From assembly GCF_034627025.1 (NCBI RefSeq), contig NZ_CP141048.1, forward strand, positions 917,501-981,500: 64,000 nucleotides of DNA. The letters run 5' to 3'. Below the pieces are notes generated by a model, which had not been told where the DNA came from, ran no database searches, and was given only the letters and a program-made list of their open reading frames with translations. The DNA is from Microvirga lotononidis (GTDB lineage Bacteria; Pseudomonadota; Alphaproteobacteria; Rhizobiales; Beijerinckiaceae). Both the position numbers and the translations under genes were made by a program. Position 1 is the stretch's first letter. Every line of letters begins with the position of its first letter. Positions 22,086-31,334 of this stretch are shown here, piece after piece.

Positions 22086-22177
22086 GGTCCAGGAATGGGC
22101 AGCCGGGTCCATAAAAAAGCCGTCGATCTCCCCGATGGCCTGCGCTCCATATCGACCCATACGAGGTTACAACCACC

Positions 22178-22615
22178 TTGAGCACCGGATTTATCGCGAC
22201 TGCCATCGTTCTGATCATCGGCTACATGATCGTGTCTCGGGTCATCGGCCTGGCTTTCCGCCTTGTGGTTCCCGTGGCATTGCTCATCATCCTGGGCGGA
22301 GCCGGCATATTCTCGAGCCTGATTCCGGAGCGTGGCCCAGACGTATCTCATGGCCAAGCCCAGCATCGTCCCGCGAGCGACATCGGCGATCTCCGCCTGC
22401 GCGACATCGCCGATGTCGCCGTGGACGCGATTCGCTCCGTGCTGCAGGGCGGTCTTGCCCTCCTGAACGGCGTGAGCGGCGATACCGAACCGGAGCTGAG
22501 GCGCGAGCCGCGCTGGTCCGACGAGCAGCAGCGCATTCGTCGGTATGAACCGTATGACGAACGCTCCGACTTCGTCGACGATCCGCGGCAGGGCGAGCCA
22601 CGGCATCGCTGGTAG
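22178..22615 (+). CDS. Membrane-anchored hypothetical protein
   Basis: 145-aa protein with an N-terminal hydrophobic segment of about 45 residues, probably two short spans (about 5-24 and 26-48). A hydrophilic, Arg/Asp-rich soluble tail follows, ending in RRYEPYDERSDFVDDPRQGE. The start is TTG 22178 with GAGG about 12 nt upstream. I do not recognise a family. It lies alone between tRNA-Leu and the BrnA-like gene. Confidence 0.5.
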   Translation: MSTGFIATAIVLIIGYMIVSRVIGLAFRLVVPVALLIILGGAGIFSSLIPERGPDVSHGQAQHRPASDIGDLRLRDIADVAVDAIRSVLQGGLALLNGVSGDTEPELRREPRWSDEQQRIRRYEPYDERSDFVDDPRQGEPRHRW

Positions 22616-22660
22616 GCAGCCCTCTGCAATCGACTTGGAGCAGAAAGTCGTTGATGAACG

Positions 22661-22906
22661 TCAGTCGCCGGATTTCCCAGCGGCTTTGCGCAGGGCCGCG
22701 TTGATGCGCTCCTGCCAGCCTGGACCATCCTCCTGGAAATACGCGAGCACGTCCTGGTCGATGCGCAGCGTGATGGTTTCTTTCACGCCTGGGATCGCAG
22801 CCGCCTTGGGCGGTCCTTCGATCGGCTTCGTCGTGACCTTCTTGAACGCCGCTTCCGCCGCCTTCAAGGGATCTGTCGTGCGACGTCCGCCCGGTGATCT
22901 CGACAT
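22661..22906 (-). CDS. BrnA-like antitoxin, apparently without a toxin partner
   Basis: 81-aa protein. The C-terminal half (KETITLRIDQDVLAYFQ followed by GPGWQERINAALRKA) matches the BrnA antitoxin ribbon-helix-helix pattern, in which a beta strand and two helices dimerise on DNA. The N-terminal half is a basic, Pro/Ala-rich linker. ATG 22906 has AGGAGC upstream; the longer in-frame start at 23017 is less likely. BrnA normally follows a brnT toxin gene, and none is visible on either side, so it may be an orphan or a repurposed regulator. Confidence 0.7.
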   Translation of the reverse strand: MSRSPGGRRTTDPLKAAEAAFKKVTTKPIEGPPKAAAIPGVKETITLRIDQDVLAYFQEDGPGWQERINAALRKAAGKSGD

Positions 22907-23170
22907 GCTTTTGCTCCTGCGATTGAGCCGTAGGGATCCGACTCGTGCATGGTAGCAGGTTCGGAAAAATTTGAACCCTGACAGTTTCCGCTGAGCGGCC
23001 GCTGCGGATCGGGCCACGTCATCGAACGATATTCCACATCATCGGGGGAGCGCCGAATTTAGACTTGTGTCTCGGACAACTTCTCCTTGCTGAGGCCCGA
23101 TCCGTCTGCGTACATTGAACCCCATCAACGACAAGAACAATCAATCCTGCAGGAACTTTGGGGGGACCTC

Positions 23171-24631
23171 TTGGCCGAGTACGACCTGGTCATCAAAGGT
23201 GGGAGCGTCGCGACCACCGAAGGCGTCGCGACGATGGACGTGGCGATCCAGGGTGGAACCATCGCCGCATTGGGCCGCGACCTTCAGGGCCGCGCCAGAA
23301 TCGTTGCCGCCGGCAAGCTCGTTCTGCCCGGCGGCGTGGATGCTCATTGTCATATCGAGCAGCTCTCCGGCGGCGGATTGATGAATGCCGACACCTTCGA
23401 GACGGCGACACGCTCCGCCGCGTTCGGCGGAACGACAACGGTCATATCCTTTGCGGCCCAGCACCGCGGAGACAGCCTGCGCGATGTGGTGGAGAACTAT
23501 TCGCGCCTCGCAGCAGCCGGCGCGGTGACGGATTATGCCTTCCATCTCTGGATTTCAGACCCGACGCCTGAAACATTGGAGCAGGATCTCCCGCGCCTGA
23601 TCGAGGCCGGCCATCGGTCGATCAAGATCTTCATGACGTATGATCGGGTGCGCCTTCTCGACGAGCAGGTGCTCGACGTGATGATGGTAGCGCGCAAGCA
23701 CGGAGCCCTGGTCTGCGCCCATGCCGAGAACCACGGCATGATCAAGTGGATGGCCGACAGGCTCATCTCTCGCGGTTATGTCGAGCCGAAGTTCCATGGC
23801 GTGAGTCATCCACGGGTCTGCGAGATCGAGGCCTTCGAGCGCCTGAGCCGCTTCTCGCAGCTTCTCGACCAGCCCGTCATGCTGTTCCACGTCTCGACTG
23901 CGGAAGGCGCCGCGGTCGTCCGGCGCGCGCGTGGCGAGGGCATCAAGATCTTCGCGGAAACCTGTCCGCAATACCTGTTCCTGACGGCCCAGGACCTCGA
24001 CCGTCCGGACCTCGAGGGCGCCAAGTGGATGTGCTCCCCTCCTCCGCGCACGACGTCGGACCAGGAGGCCCTATGGCGCGGGATCGATCTTGGAGACCTG
24101 CAGATCGTCTCCTCCGACCACGCACCCTACAGGTTCGATGAAAGCGGCAAGCTGGCAGCCGGGGCGAACGCGGATTTCAAGCAGATCGCGAACGGTCTGC
24201 CTGGCCTTGAGACCCGTCTGCCGCTGCTCTTCGACGCCATGGTGAGCCAGGGGCGCTCGACCATCGAGAAATTCGTCGAGCTGACCGCCACCGCCCCGGC
24301 GAAGATGTACGGGCTCCATCCTCGCAAAGGCGCCATCGCGGTGGGCGCCGATGCGGACATCGCGATCTGGAATCCCGACCGGGAAGTCGTTCTCCGGGAC
24401 GATGGCCTGCACGATAATGTCGGCTACAATCCCTTCGCGGGCCGCAGGCTGAAAGGCTGGCCGGAGACCGTCCTGCGCCGCGGCGAGACGATCATCAGCG
24501 ACGGGCGGCTTCAGGCGGCTCCGGGATCGGGGCAATTGCAGCTGCGCGACATCGCGGCCTCCATGCGGCCGACCGGCAGGCTCAGCCCCGAGTTCGATCC
24601 CGCCACCAATTTCGGCGCGCAGCTTCTGTGA
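23171..24631 (+). CDS. Dihydropyrimidinase/hydantoinase-family cyclic amidohydrolase
   Basis: 486-aa metal-dependent hydrolase of the D-hydantoinase/dihydropyrimidinase family. Binuclear metal ligands are visible: DAHCHIE, the carboxylated Lys in SIKIFMTYDRV, CAHAEN, LFHVSTAEG and SSDHAPY. The family opens cyclic amides such as hydantoins or dihydropyrimidines. TTG 23171 is chosen because GGGGGGA lies just upstream and the protein then starts at the first beta strand (AEYDLVIKGG); an in-frame start at 23087 would add a non-homologous tail. It is the first gene of a run of four plus-strand genes (hydantoinase, amidohydrolase, racemase, amidohydrolase) spaced 57, 7 and 36 nt apart. Confidence 0.9.
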   Translation: MAEYDLVIKGGSVATTEGVATMDVAIQGGTIAALGRDLQGRARIVAAGKLVLPGGVDAHCHIEQLSGGGLMNADTFETATRSAAFGGTTTVISFAAQHRGDSLRDVVENYSRLAAAGAVTDYAFHLWISDPTPETLEQDLPRLIEAGHRSIKIFMTYDRVRLLDEQVLDVMMVARKHGALVCAHAENHGMIKWMADRLISRGYVEPKFHGVSHPRVCEIEAFERLSRFSQLLDQPVMLFHVSTAEGAAVVRRARGEGIKIFAETCPQYLFLTAQDLDRPDLEGAKWMCSPPPRTTSDQEALWRGIDLGDLQIVSSDHAPYRFDESGKLAAGANADFKQIANGLPGLETRLPLLFDAMVSQGRSTIEKFVELTATAPAKMYGLHPRKGAIAVGADADIAIWNPDREVVLRDDGLHDNVGYNPFAGRRLKGWPETVLRRGETIISDGRLQAAPGSGQLQLRDIAASMRPTGRLSPEFDPATNFGAQLL

Positions 24632-24688
24632 TCGCGCCGGCAGCCTGCCTCATCACCCATCAACCCATTCCCATCGGGTCGACAGATC

Positions 24689-26137
24689 ATGACCGACACA
24701 ATCAAGGTTGTCCGCAAAGCCGCCTGGGCTGTCGCCTGGGACGAGGCTTCCTCGCAGCACGTCTACATGCGCGATGCCGACATCGCCTTCTCGGCCTCCG
24801 GAATTCTGTATGTCGGCCCGGATTATCAGGGCCGCGCCGACAAGGAGATTGCCGGCGCAGGACTCATGGCGATGCCGGGCCTCGTCAACATTCATTGTCA
24901 CTCCGGCGACGAGCCGATCGCGAAGGGCTTGTTCGAGGATGTCGGAACAGCCGCTCTCTGGGGCAATGCCCTGTATGAATATTCGGCCCTGATCGACGCC
25001 GACGCGGACGCCAAGGCCGCCTGTCAGACGGTGATGCTGAGCGACCTGATGCGCAGCGGCGTGACCACGCATCTCGATATCGCATCGCCTTCCCCGAAAT
25101 GGCTCTCCCTTGCGGCCGCGAGCGGTTTGCGGGCCTATCTCGCACCCGGTTTCCGCGAGGCGCAGTGGCGCATGGCCGGAAGCCATCGCCTCGACTTCGC
25201 GTGGAACACGGCCCAGGGCCGCGAGCGATATGCCGAAGCCCTGGCTTTCGTCGACGAAGCGCGTGCGCATCCCAGCGGCCGCATCGACGGCGTGGTTGCA
25301 CCGTCGCAGATCGAGACCTGTTCCGAGGAGCTGATCCAGGACGCCGTCGCCGAGGCGCGCCGCCGCGGCATGCGCATCACCATCCATGCCGCTCAGACCA
25401 TGGCCGAGCATGAGGAATTGCTGCGGCGGACCGGCGAAACCGCCCCGGCATTTCTGGAGCGCCTCGGCGTCCTCGGACCGGACCTGATCCTGGGCCATTG
25501 CATCTTTCTCGATCACCATTCCTGGACGAGGCATCGCAGCCGTGACGACCTGACTCGGCTCGCCGCAAGCGGAACATCGGTCGCCCACTGCCCCGTCACC
25601 TTCGCGCGCAGCGGCATGACCCTGGAGAGCCTCGGCGCCTATCGTCGGGCCAGCGTCAATGTCGGTCTCGGCACCGACAGCTATCCGTTCAACATGCTGG
25701 AAGAGATGCGGGAGGCGCTGATCTGCTCGCGCATCGCCGGCCGCAGCGTTTTCGATCTCGATACCGGCAGCCTGTTCGCGGTCGCGACGACGGGCGGGGC
25801 GAAGGCTCTTGGTCGCAACGACATCGGCCGGCTGGCGGTCGGCGCCAAGGCGGATCTGGCCTTGGTGGATGTGAGCCATCCGGCCATGCAGCCCGTCCAC
25901 GATCCGTTGCGCAACCTGATCCATTGCGCTGCGGAGCGCGCCATTCGCGACGTCTATGTGGATGGGCAGGCCGTCCTGAAGGACCGACGCGTCGTCAACC
26001 TCGATTACGACGGCGCGGTTCGGGAACTGCAGGATGCACAGAAGCGCGCCTGCCGGCGGGCCGAGCGGGACGATCCGCAGGGCCGCCCTATCTCCGTCCT
26101 CGCTCCCTATTCCCTGCCGTTTGCTCGCCAAGGATAA
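24689..26137 (+). CDS. ATZ/TRZ-type amidohydrolase
   Basis: 482-aa cytosolic amidohydrolase. Mononuclear metal ligands appear as NIHCHSGDEP (HxH), ITIHAAQT, LGHCIFLDHH and GLGTDSYPFNM (Asp). The family removes amino or amide groups from N-heterocycles, including s-triazines, guanine and cytosine relatives. It is homologous to the gene two places downstream (same length; shared GHCIFL and VAHCPV-FAR blocks), so the operon holds a duplicated pair. The ATG at 24689 lies 57 nt after the hydantoinase gene. The substrate is unknown. Confidence 0.87.
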   Translation: MTDTIKVVRKAAWAVAWDEASSQHVYMRDADIAFSASGILYVGPDYQGRADKEIAGAGLMAMPGLVNIHCHSGDEPIAKGLFEDVGTAALWGNALYEYSALIDADADAKAACQTVMLSDLMRSGVTTHLDIASPSPKWLSLAAASGLRAYLAPGFREAQWRMAGSHRLDFAWNTAQGRERYAEALAFVDEARAHPSGRIDGVVAPSQIETCSEELIQDAVAEARRRGMRITIHAAQTMAEHEELLRRTGETAPAFLERLGVLGPDLILGHCIFLDHHSWTRHRSRDDLTRLAASGTSVAHCPVTFARSGMTLESLGAYRRASVNVGLGTDSYPFNMLEEMREALICSRIAGRSVFDLDTGSLFAVATTGGAKALGRNDIGRLAVGAKADLALVDVSHPAMQPVHDPLRNLIHCAAERAIRDVYVDGQAVLKDRRVVNLDYDGAVRELQDAQKRACRRAERDDPQGRPISVLAPYSLPFARQG

Positions 26138-26144
26138 GTCGATC

Positions 26145-26816
26145 ATGGCTTCTCCGGTCTATGTGATCAATCCGAACTCGTCCCAGACCGTCATGGCGGA
26201 GATCGACAAGGCCGTAGCACCCCTGCGAAGTGCGGGCGGGCCCGGCATCGTCTGCCTCTCCCTGGCCGAAGGACCGCCCGGCATCCAGTCCCAGCGGGAT
26301 GTGGACGGCGTCGTGACTCCGATCCTGCGCAAGGCAGCCGACCTGGAGGCAAACGCGGGTGCGTTCGTCATCGCGTGCTTTTCGGATCCCGGTCTCCACG
26401 CCCTTCGCGAGCAGAGCCGCCGTCGCGTCTTCGGTATCGCCGAATGCGGCGTGCTGGCGGCGCTCACTCTCGGCCAGCGCTTCGGCGTCATCGCAATCCT
26501 GCCGACATCCATTCCGAGGCATCTTCGCTATTTCGGCGCGATGGGCGTCATGGACCGCTTCGCGGCCGATCTGTCGATCAGCCTCGGCGTCGCGGAACTC
26601 TCCGACGAAGATCGAACCTTGACCCGCATGGTCGAAGTCGGGCGGACGCTGAAGGATATGCACGGCGCCGACGTTCTCGTCATGGGATGCGCCGGCATGG
26701 CCCGATACCGCGCCGCACTGGAAGGTGCGGTCGGCATCCCGGTCGTCGAGCCGACGCAGGCTGCCGTTGCCATGGCGGTCGGCCACGTTCGCCTGTCGCA
26801 AGCGCTCGCATTCTGA
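26145..26816 (+). CDS. Aspartate/glutamate (hydantoin) racemase family protein
   Basis: 223-aa protein of the Asp/Glu/hydantoin racemase superfamily. It starts VYVINPNSSQTV as in hydantoin racemases, and the two catalytic Cys lie in IACFSDPG and VMGCAGMA. It would interconvert enantiomers of the hydantoin or an intermediate so that the stereospecific hydrolases can use both. ATG 26145 follows AAGGATAAG and starts 7 nt after the previous stop, so it is co-transcribed. Confidence 0.87.
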   Translation: MASPVYVINPNSSQTVMAEIDKAVAPLRSAGGPGIVCLSLAEGPPGIQSQRDVDGVVTPILRKAADLEANAGAFVIACFSDPGLHALREQSRRRVFGIAECGVLAALTLGQRFGVIAILPTSIPRHLRYFGAMGVMDRFAADLSISLGVAELSDEDRTLTRMVEVGRTLKDMHGADVLVMGCAGMARYRAALEGAVGIPVVEPTQAAVAMAVGHVRLSQALAF

Positions 26817-26852
26817 ATACTTACACTCCTCCTCTGCCTCTTGGAGCCTGAA

Positions 26853-28301
26853 ATGACCGCCCCCGACAAGACGACTCTCTTCCGCAACTGCGACTGGATC
26901 GTCGCCTGGGATGAAGACGCCCGATCCCATGTCTATCTCCGTAACGCGGATTTCGTGATCCGTGGCGCCGACATCGTCCATGTCGGCAAGGGCTATGCCG
27001 GTCCCATCGATGCCGAGGTCGACGCCAGCAGGATGATGATCATCCCCGGCTTCGTGGACATCCACAGCCATCCCGGACACGAGCCCGGCTGGAAGGGAAT
27101 GCTGGAGGAACTGGGCAGCCCGCGCCTCGGCCAGAGTTCGCTCTACGAGTTCATGCCGGTCTTCCAGATCGGCCCCGAATACACGCGCCCTGCCCTGCGG
27201 GTGGCAACGTCGGAGCTCTTGAAAAGCGGTGTGACGACGATCTGCGATCTCGGCCGCCCCCGCACGACCTGGGCCGATGAATATGCGGAGACCGGCATCC
27301 GCGCCGTGCTCTGGGGCATGTTCCGGTCCGGCCCCTGGAAGACCACCAACGGTCATTCGGTGGAATACGACCTCGATCCGGCAACCGGAGACCGGTTGCT
27401 GCGTGAGGCCATCGAAATCGCCGATGCTGCGTCGAAGCACCCGAGCGGACGCATCACCGGCTTCATCGGACCGGCGCAGATCGATACCTGCACCGAGGGC
27501 CAGATCCGGGACGCGCTCGATGCGGCGCGGGAGCGGGGTCAGCCGATTCAGATCCACGCGGCGCAGAGCATCGTGGAATTCCAGGAGATCATGCGCCGCT
27601 ACGGCTCAACGCCGATCGAATGGCTGGACAAGATCGGAGCGCTGGGTCCTGACACGATCATCGGCCATTGCATCTTCCTGAACGACCATCCGTGGCTGCA
27701 CTGGCCTCACGCCAACGATTTCGAGCGCCTGCGCGACAGCGGCGCCCAAGTGGCGCATTGCCCCGTAGTCTTCGCGCGCCGCGGCATCGCCCTAAACACC
27801 TTGAGCCGTTATGTGAAGGCCGGCATCCGGTGCGGCATCGGGACGGACAGCTTCCCGCACAACATGCTCGATGAACTCCGCATGGCCTGCTACGCCGGCC
27901 GCATCGTGGGAGGCAGCTTCACGGCGGCCACGACTCACGATGCCTTCATGGCCGCCACCGCCGTTGGTGCCGACATGATCCGCCGCCCCGACCTGGGACG
28001 CCTGGCGCCCGGCTGCAAGGCGGATTTCTCGGTGGTTGACATGAGCAACCCCTATATGCAGCCGGATTACGAGCCCGTTCGCAGCCTCGTCTATTCGGCC
28101 AACGACAGGGCTATCAAGGACGTCTATGTGGACGGCCGCCAGGTCGTGAAGGATGGCGAGGTCCTCGAGTTCGACATCGGCGAGGATCTCGAAATGCTGC
28201 GCAAGGGGCAAGCGGAAGCCATCGCGGCAGCACCGCAGCGGGACTGGGCCGGACGCGGGCTCGAGGAACTGAGCCCCAGGGTCTTTCCAATTCGGAATTA
28301 A
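26853..28301 (+). CDS. ATZ/TRZ-type amidohydrolase, second paralog
   Basis: 482-aa amidohydrolase paralogous to the gene at 24689. Metal ligands are DIHSHPGHEP, IQIHAAQS, IGHCIFLNDH and GIGTDSFPHNM. The first HxH motif reads HSH instead of HCH and the substrate-proximal loops differ, suggesting a different but related substrate. ATG 26853 has GGAG 9 nt upstream; TTG at 26841 is the alternative. It is the last gene of the operon, followed by a strong terminator at 28331. Confidence 0.87.
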   Translation: MTAPDKTTLFRNCDWIVAWDEDARSHVYLRNADFVIRGADIVHVGKGYAGPIDAEVDASRMMIIPGFVDIHSHPGHEPGWKGMLEELGSPRLGQSSLYEFMPVFQIGPEYTRPALRVATSELLKSGVTTICDLGRPRTTWADEYAETGIRAVLWGMFRSGPWKTTNGHSVEYDLDPATGDRLLREAIEIADAASKHPSGRITGFIGPAQIDTCTEGQIRDALDAARERGQPIQIHAAQSIVEFQEIMRRYGSTPIEWLDKIGALGPDTIIGHCIFLNDHPWLHWPHANDFERLRDSGAQVAHCPVVFARRGIALNTLSRYVKAGIRCGIGTDSFPHNMLDELRMACYAGRIVGGSFTAATTHDAFMAATAVGADMIRRPDLGRLAPGCKADFSVVDMSNPYMQPDYEPVRSLVYSANDRAIKDVYVDGRQVVKDGEVLEFDIGEDLEMLRKGQAEAIAAAPQRDWAGRGLEELSPRVFPIRN

Positions 28302-28330
28302 GTGGCGTCGCAACGACGTTCTGAAAGACG

Positions 28331-28359
28331 AAAGGCCCCGAACCATTTCGGGGCCTTTT
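28331..28359. terminator. Bidirectional intrinsic terminator
   Basis: AAAGGCCCCGAA, a short loop and TTCGGGGCCTTTT form a perfect GC-rich hairpin flanked by A and T runs. It serves the amidohydrolase operon on the plus strand and the convergent YtcJ-like gene on the minus strand. Confidence 0.92.
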
Positions 28360-28401
28360 GATTTCGAGCGCTGTTGGTTCACCAGCCAATCATCTGAAGC
28401 T

Positions 28402-30039
28402 TTAACCGGCCGTTTCCCCATGACGATCGAACACGATCTCGCCGCCGCGAATCGTGAGATCGCACCGGGTGTCATGCAGGATGTCTTCAGGGGACGCCGT
28501 CAGGAGATCGCGGGAGAAGACCGCGACGTCGCCCGCAAGACCTGGATCGAGACGACCCCATTCATGCTCGGCTTTGTTCACATAGGCTCCGAATTCCGTG
28601 AAGGCCATGATCGCCTGCTCGATGGACACCACCTCCCGCTCGTCCATGACGGTTCCATGAGCCGTCTTGCGGGTCAGCATCGAGAAGAAGTTCGGAAAGG
28701 GATTGATGTCGCAGACCGGAGCATCACTGCCGGCGGCAGGCTTGAAACCGAGACCGATCCAGGTCCGAAGCGGATAGGACGGTTTCGCTCTCTTCTCGCC
28801 GACGACTGAAACATAGAGGTCGCCGAAATCGTAAATGAACACCGGCTGCGGCACCGGTTGAACGCCCAGGCGCTTCATGCGTGCATTCTGATCGGCTCTC
28901 GCATAGCCCGCATGCTCGATTCTGTGGCGGCGGTCCGGATCCGGCATCGCCTCGAGAGCAAGCTCGAAGGCATTGAGGGTCTGCTCGATCGCGGCATCGC
29001 CGATCGCATGAACGGCAAGCTGATAGCCCTTGGCGTGATAATCATGCACGAGGTCGTTCATCTCGTTGTCGTGCAGGAGCATGAGCCCATGGGTCTTCGG
29101 CTCTCCGAGATAGGGCTCGCTCATGGCGGCGGTTCGACCGCCCGCACTGCCGTCGGTGAAGATCTTCACGGGTCCGACGCGCAGCATGGAATCGCCCGCT
29201 CCCGTCACCACGCCGTCCGCATAAGCCTGCTCCACGATGCCGCCCGGGCCGCCGAGGAGGCACTGGGTCGTCCGAACGGGCAGGCGGCGGAGGCGCTGGG
29301 CCGTGCGATAGGCGGCGACCTCGCGGTATCCTGCCCTCATGCCGACGCCCGCATCCATCACGCTGGTGATGCCGTAGGACAGGCATGCGCGGCCGGCATC
29401 GTCGATGGCCTGAACGAGTTCCTGGTCCGTTGGCTCGGGCAGCACGGCCTTGAGCCGGTCGCGACCTGTCTCGGCCAGCAGACCGGTCAGCCGACCGTCC
29501 CGCTGCTCGATGGCGCCTCCCTGGGGGACCGGCGTCGTCTCGTCGATGCCCGCCAGCTCCAGCGCCTTCGAGTTGCAGATCGTCACGTGGCCGCAGGCCC
29601 GCACGATCGCGACCGGATGATCGGGCGCAACCGCGTCGAGTTCCTCACGGAGCGGATGGCGTCTCACATCGAGCTCGAACTGGTCGTAGCCGCGCCCTTG
29701 AATCCAATGGCCAGGCGGAGTGACGGCAGCGCGCTGCCGAACCTTGTCGAGCAGGGCCGCGAGCGTCGGCGCGGACGATGCGCGCACATCCACATGTCCC
29801 ATGATCACGCCGTAGGGGAGAAGATGCATGTGCGAGTCGCACAATCCCGGCGTGGCGAGGCGGCCCCGCAGATCGATCACCCGGGTCGACGGCCCGATCA
29901 GCGGCTCCATGTCGGATGTGCATCCGGCCGCGAGAACCTGTCCGGACCACAGGGCGACGGCTTCGGTCACCTGCTCTGAATATCCGCGGAACACGCGGCC
30001 GTTTGTGAGGACGATATCGGCTTTGGGCAGGATGGGCAT
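28402..30039 (-). CDS. YtcJ-like amidohydrolase (amidohydrolase family 3)
   Basis: 545-aa member of the YtcJ/NfdA (N-substituted formamide deformylase-like) branch. Metal-site motifs are CDSHMHL, KIFTDGSAGGR with the bridging Lys, VHAIGDAA, HRIEHAG and AGSDAPV. The family hydrolyses exocyclic C-N bonds such as formamides; the true substrate is unknown. ATG 30039 is taken as start because the protein then opens with the usual ADIVLTNGRVF strand; a TTG at 30057 is in frame. It diverges from the transporter genes and converges on the amidohydrolase operon, so it probably belongs to the same catabolic locus. Confidence 0.87.
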   Translation of the reverse strand: MPILPKADIVLTNGRVFRGYSEQVTEAVALWSGQVLAAGCTSDMEPLIGPSTRVIDLRGRLATPGLCDSHMHLLPYGVIMGHVDVRASSAPTLAALLDKVRQRAAVTPPGHWIQGRGYDQFELDVRRHPLREELDAVAPDHPVAIVRACGHVTICNSKALELAGIDETTPVPQGGAIEQRDGRLTGLLAETGRDRLKAVLPEPTDQELVQAIDDAGRACLSYGITSVMDAGVGMRAGYREVAAYRTAQRLRRLPVRTTQCLLGGPGGIVEQAYADGVVTGAGDSMLRVGPVKIFTDGSAGGRTAAMSEPYLGEPKTHGLMLLHDNEMNDLVHDYHAKGYQLAVHAIGDAAIEQTLNAFELALEAMPDPDRRHRIEHAGYARADQNARMKRLGVQPVPQPVFIYDFGDLYVSVVGEKRAKPSYPLRTWIGLGFKPAAGSDAPVCDINPFPNFFSMLTRKTAHGTVMDEREVVSIEQAIMAFTEFGAYVNKAEHEWGRLDPGLAGDVAVFSRDLLTASPEDILHDTRCDLTIRGGEIVFDRHGETAG

Positions 30040-30230
30040 GGACCACTCGCGCGGCAAGGGCGGGTGCAGCGGGCGCTGCAGTCGGAGGCGGGCGAGTGTG
30101 CATACCTTTTAGTCAATCAGCAAGATCCCAAACATCTTACGTTAGGAAATTCTATCCTTGAAACCTTGATTGTTTCGGGTCTAGCTTGAAGTACAGCGAC
30201 CAGATAAGGCGCAGAAAAAGAGGGAGTACA

Positions 30231-31268
30231 ATGATTCAATCGAAATCCTTAGGCCGGTGGCTCGCACTGGGCCTCATCGCCGGTGTCGCGTCTGTTTCCG
30301 CCGCGCCGGCATCTGCTCAATCGACCCTTGATACGGTCAAGAAGCGCGGCAAGATCCTGTGTGGCGTATCGCCGGTCGCTCCCGGCTTCTCCTATGCCGA
30401 CGACAAGGGCGTCCGGCGGGGCTTCGATGTCGACATCTGCCGCGCCGTGTCGGCCGCCATCTTCGCCGATCCCGACAAGGTCGAATATGTTCCGCTGAAC
30501 ACCAATGTCCGGTTCCAGGCGGTTCAGTCCGGAGAGGTCGACATCCTCTCCCGCCAGAACACCTGGAGCTTCTCGCGCGATGCCTCCCTCGGCCTCGATT
30601 TCGGCCCCGTGGTGTTCTACGACGGCCAGGGCCTGATGGCTCCGGCCAAGCTCAACGTGAAGAGCGCCAGCGAACTCGCCGATGCGGCGATCTGCCTGCT
30701 GCCTGGAACGACGACCCTTCAGAACCTGGAGGATTTCTTCCGGCCCAAGAACATCAAGTACGAATCCGTGGTGTTCGAGAACTCCGACGAATGGCGCAAT
30801 GCCTTCTTCAACGGACGCTGCGATGCCATCACGACGGATCGCTCTGACCTCGCTTCCGTCCGTGCGATCGCCAACGACCCGTCGCAATATGTCGTCCTGC
30901 CGGAGACCATCTCGAAGGAGCCGCTTGCACCGACGATCCGCCAGAACGATCCCAACTGGCGCGATATTCTGAACTGGTCGATCTATACCCTCATCGGCGC
31001 AGAGGAGAAGGGCGTTACCCAGGCGAATGTCGATGAGCAGCTCAAGAGCGAGGATCCCGAGATTCAGCGCATGCTCGGCGTGAACGGCGACTTCGGGAAG
31101 ATGCTCGGCCTCGACAACAAATGGGGCTACAACATCATCAAGTCGCTCGGCAATTACGGCGAGGTCTTCGACCGTAATCTCGGCCCGAAGACCCGGCTGG
31201 GCCTGACGCGCGGCCCGAACGAGCTCTGGACCAAGGGCGGCCTGCTTTACGCGCCCCCGTTCCGGTAG
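30231..31268 (+). CDS. General L-amino-acid-type ABC transporter periplasmic binding protein (AapJ-like)
   Basis: 345-aa solute-binding protein. The signal peptide (GRWLALGLIAGVASVSAAPASA) is cleaved near residue 30. A SBP_bac_3 fold follows, with TVKKRGKILCGVSP and RGFDVDICRAVSAA; RQNTWSFSRDASLGLDF is typical of AapJ/BztA. ATG 30231 has AGAGGGAG upstream; the in-frame ATG at 30186 is less likely. A terminator-like hairpin after its stop probably leaves the binding protein more abundant than the permeases. Position beside amidohydrolases suggests import of an amide or amino-acid-like compound. Confidence 0.9.
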   Translation: MIQSKSLGRWLALGLIAGVASVSAAPASAQSTLDTVKKRGKILCGVSPVAPGFSYADDKGVRRGFDVDICRAVSAAIFADPDKVEYVPLNTNVRFQAVQSGEVDILSRQNTWSFSRDASLGLDFGPVVFYDGQGLMAPAKLNVKSASELADAAICLLPGTTTLQNLEDFFRPKNIKYESVVFENSDEWRNAFFNGRCDAITTDRSDLASVRAIANDPSQYVVLPETISKEPLAPTIRQNDPNWRDILNWSIYTLIGAEEKGVTQANVDEQLKSEDPEIQRMLGVNGDFGKMLGLDNKWGYNIIKSLGNYGEVFDRNLGPKTRLGLTRGPNELWTKGGLLYAPPFR

Positions 31269-31279
31269 TCTGAGATCGA

Positions 31280-31307
31280 CGGGTGGCCTCAGGGCCACCC
31301 GTTTCCC
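31280..31307 (+). terminator. Partial terminator between binding protein and permease
   Basis: ACGGGTGGCC (31280-31289), a 4-nt loop and GGCCACCCGT (31294-31303) form a perfect 10-bp hairpin followed by TTCCCC. The weak T-run suggests partial termination or 3' mRNA protection, as is usual between binding-protein and permease genes. Confidence 0.65.
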
Positions 31308-31334
31308 CCTCAGTCCTATCCGGAAAGGATCATC

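Noticed and set aside
22907..23170. BrnT toxin gene beside the BrnA-like gene
   Set aside because: No frame with BrnT features was found on either strand in the flanks.
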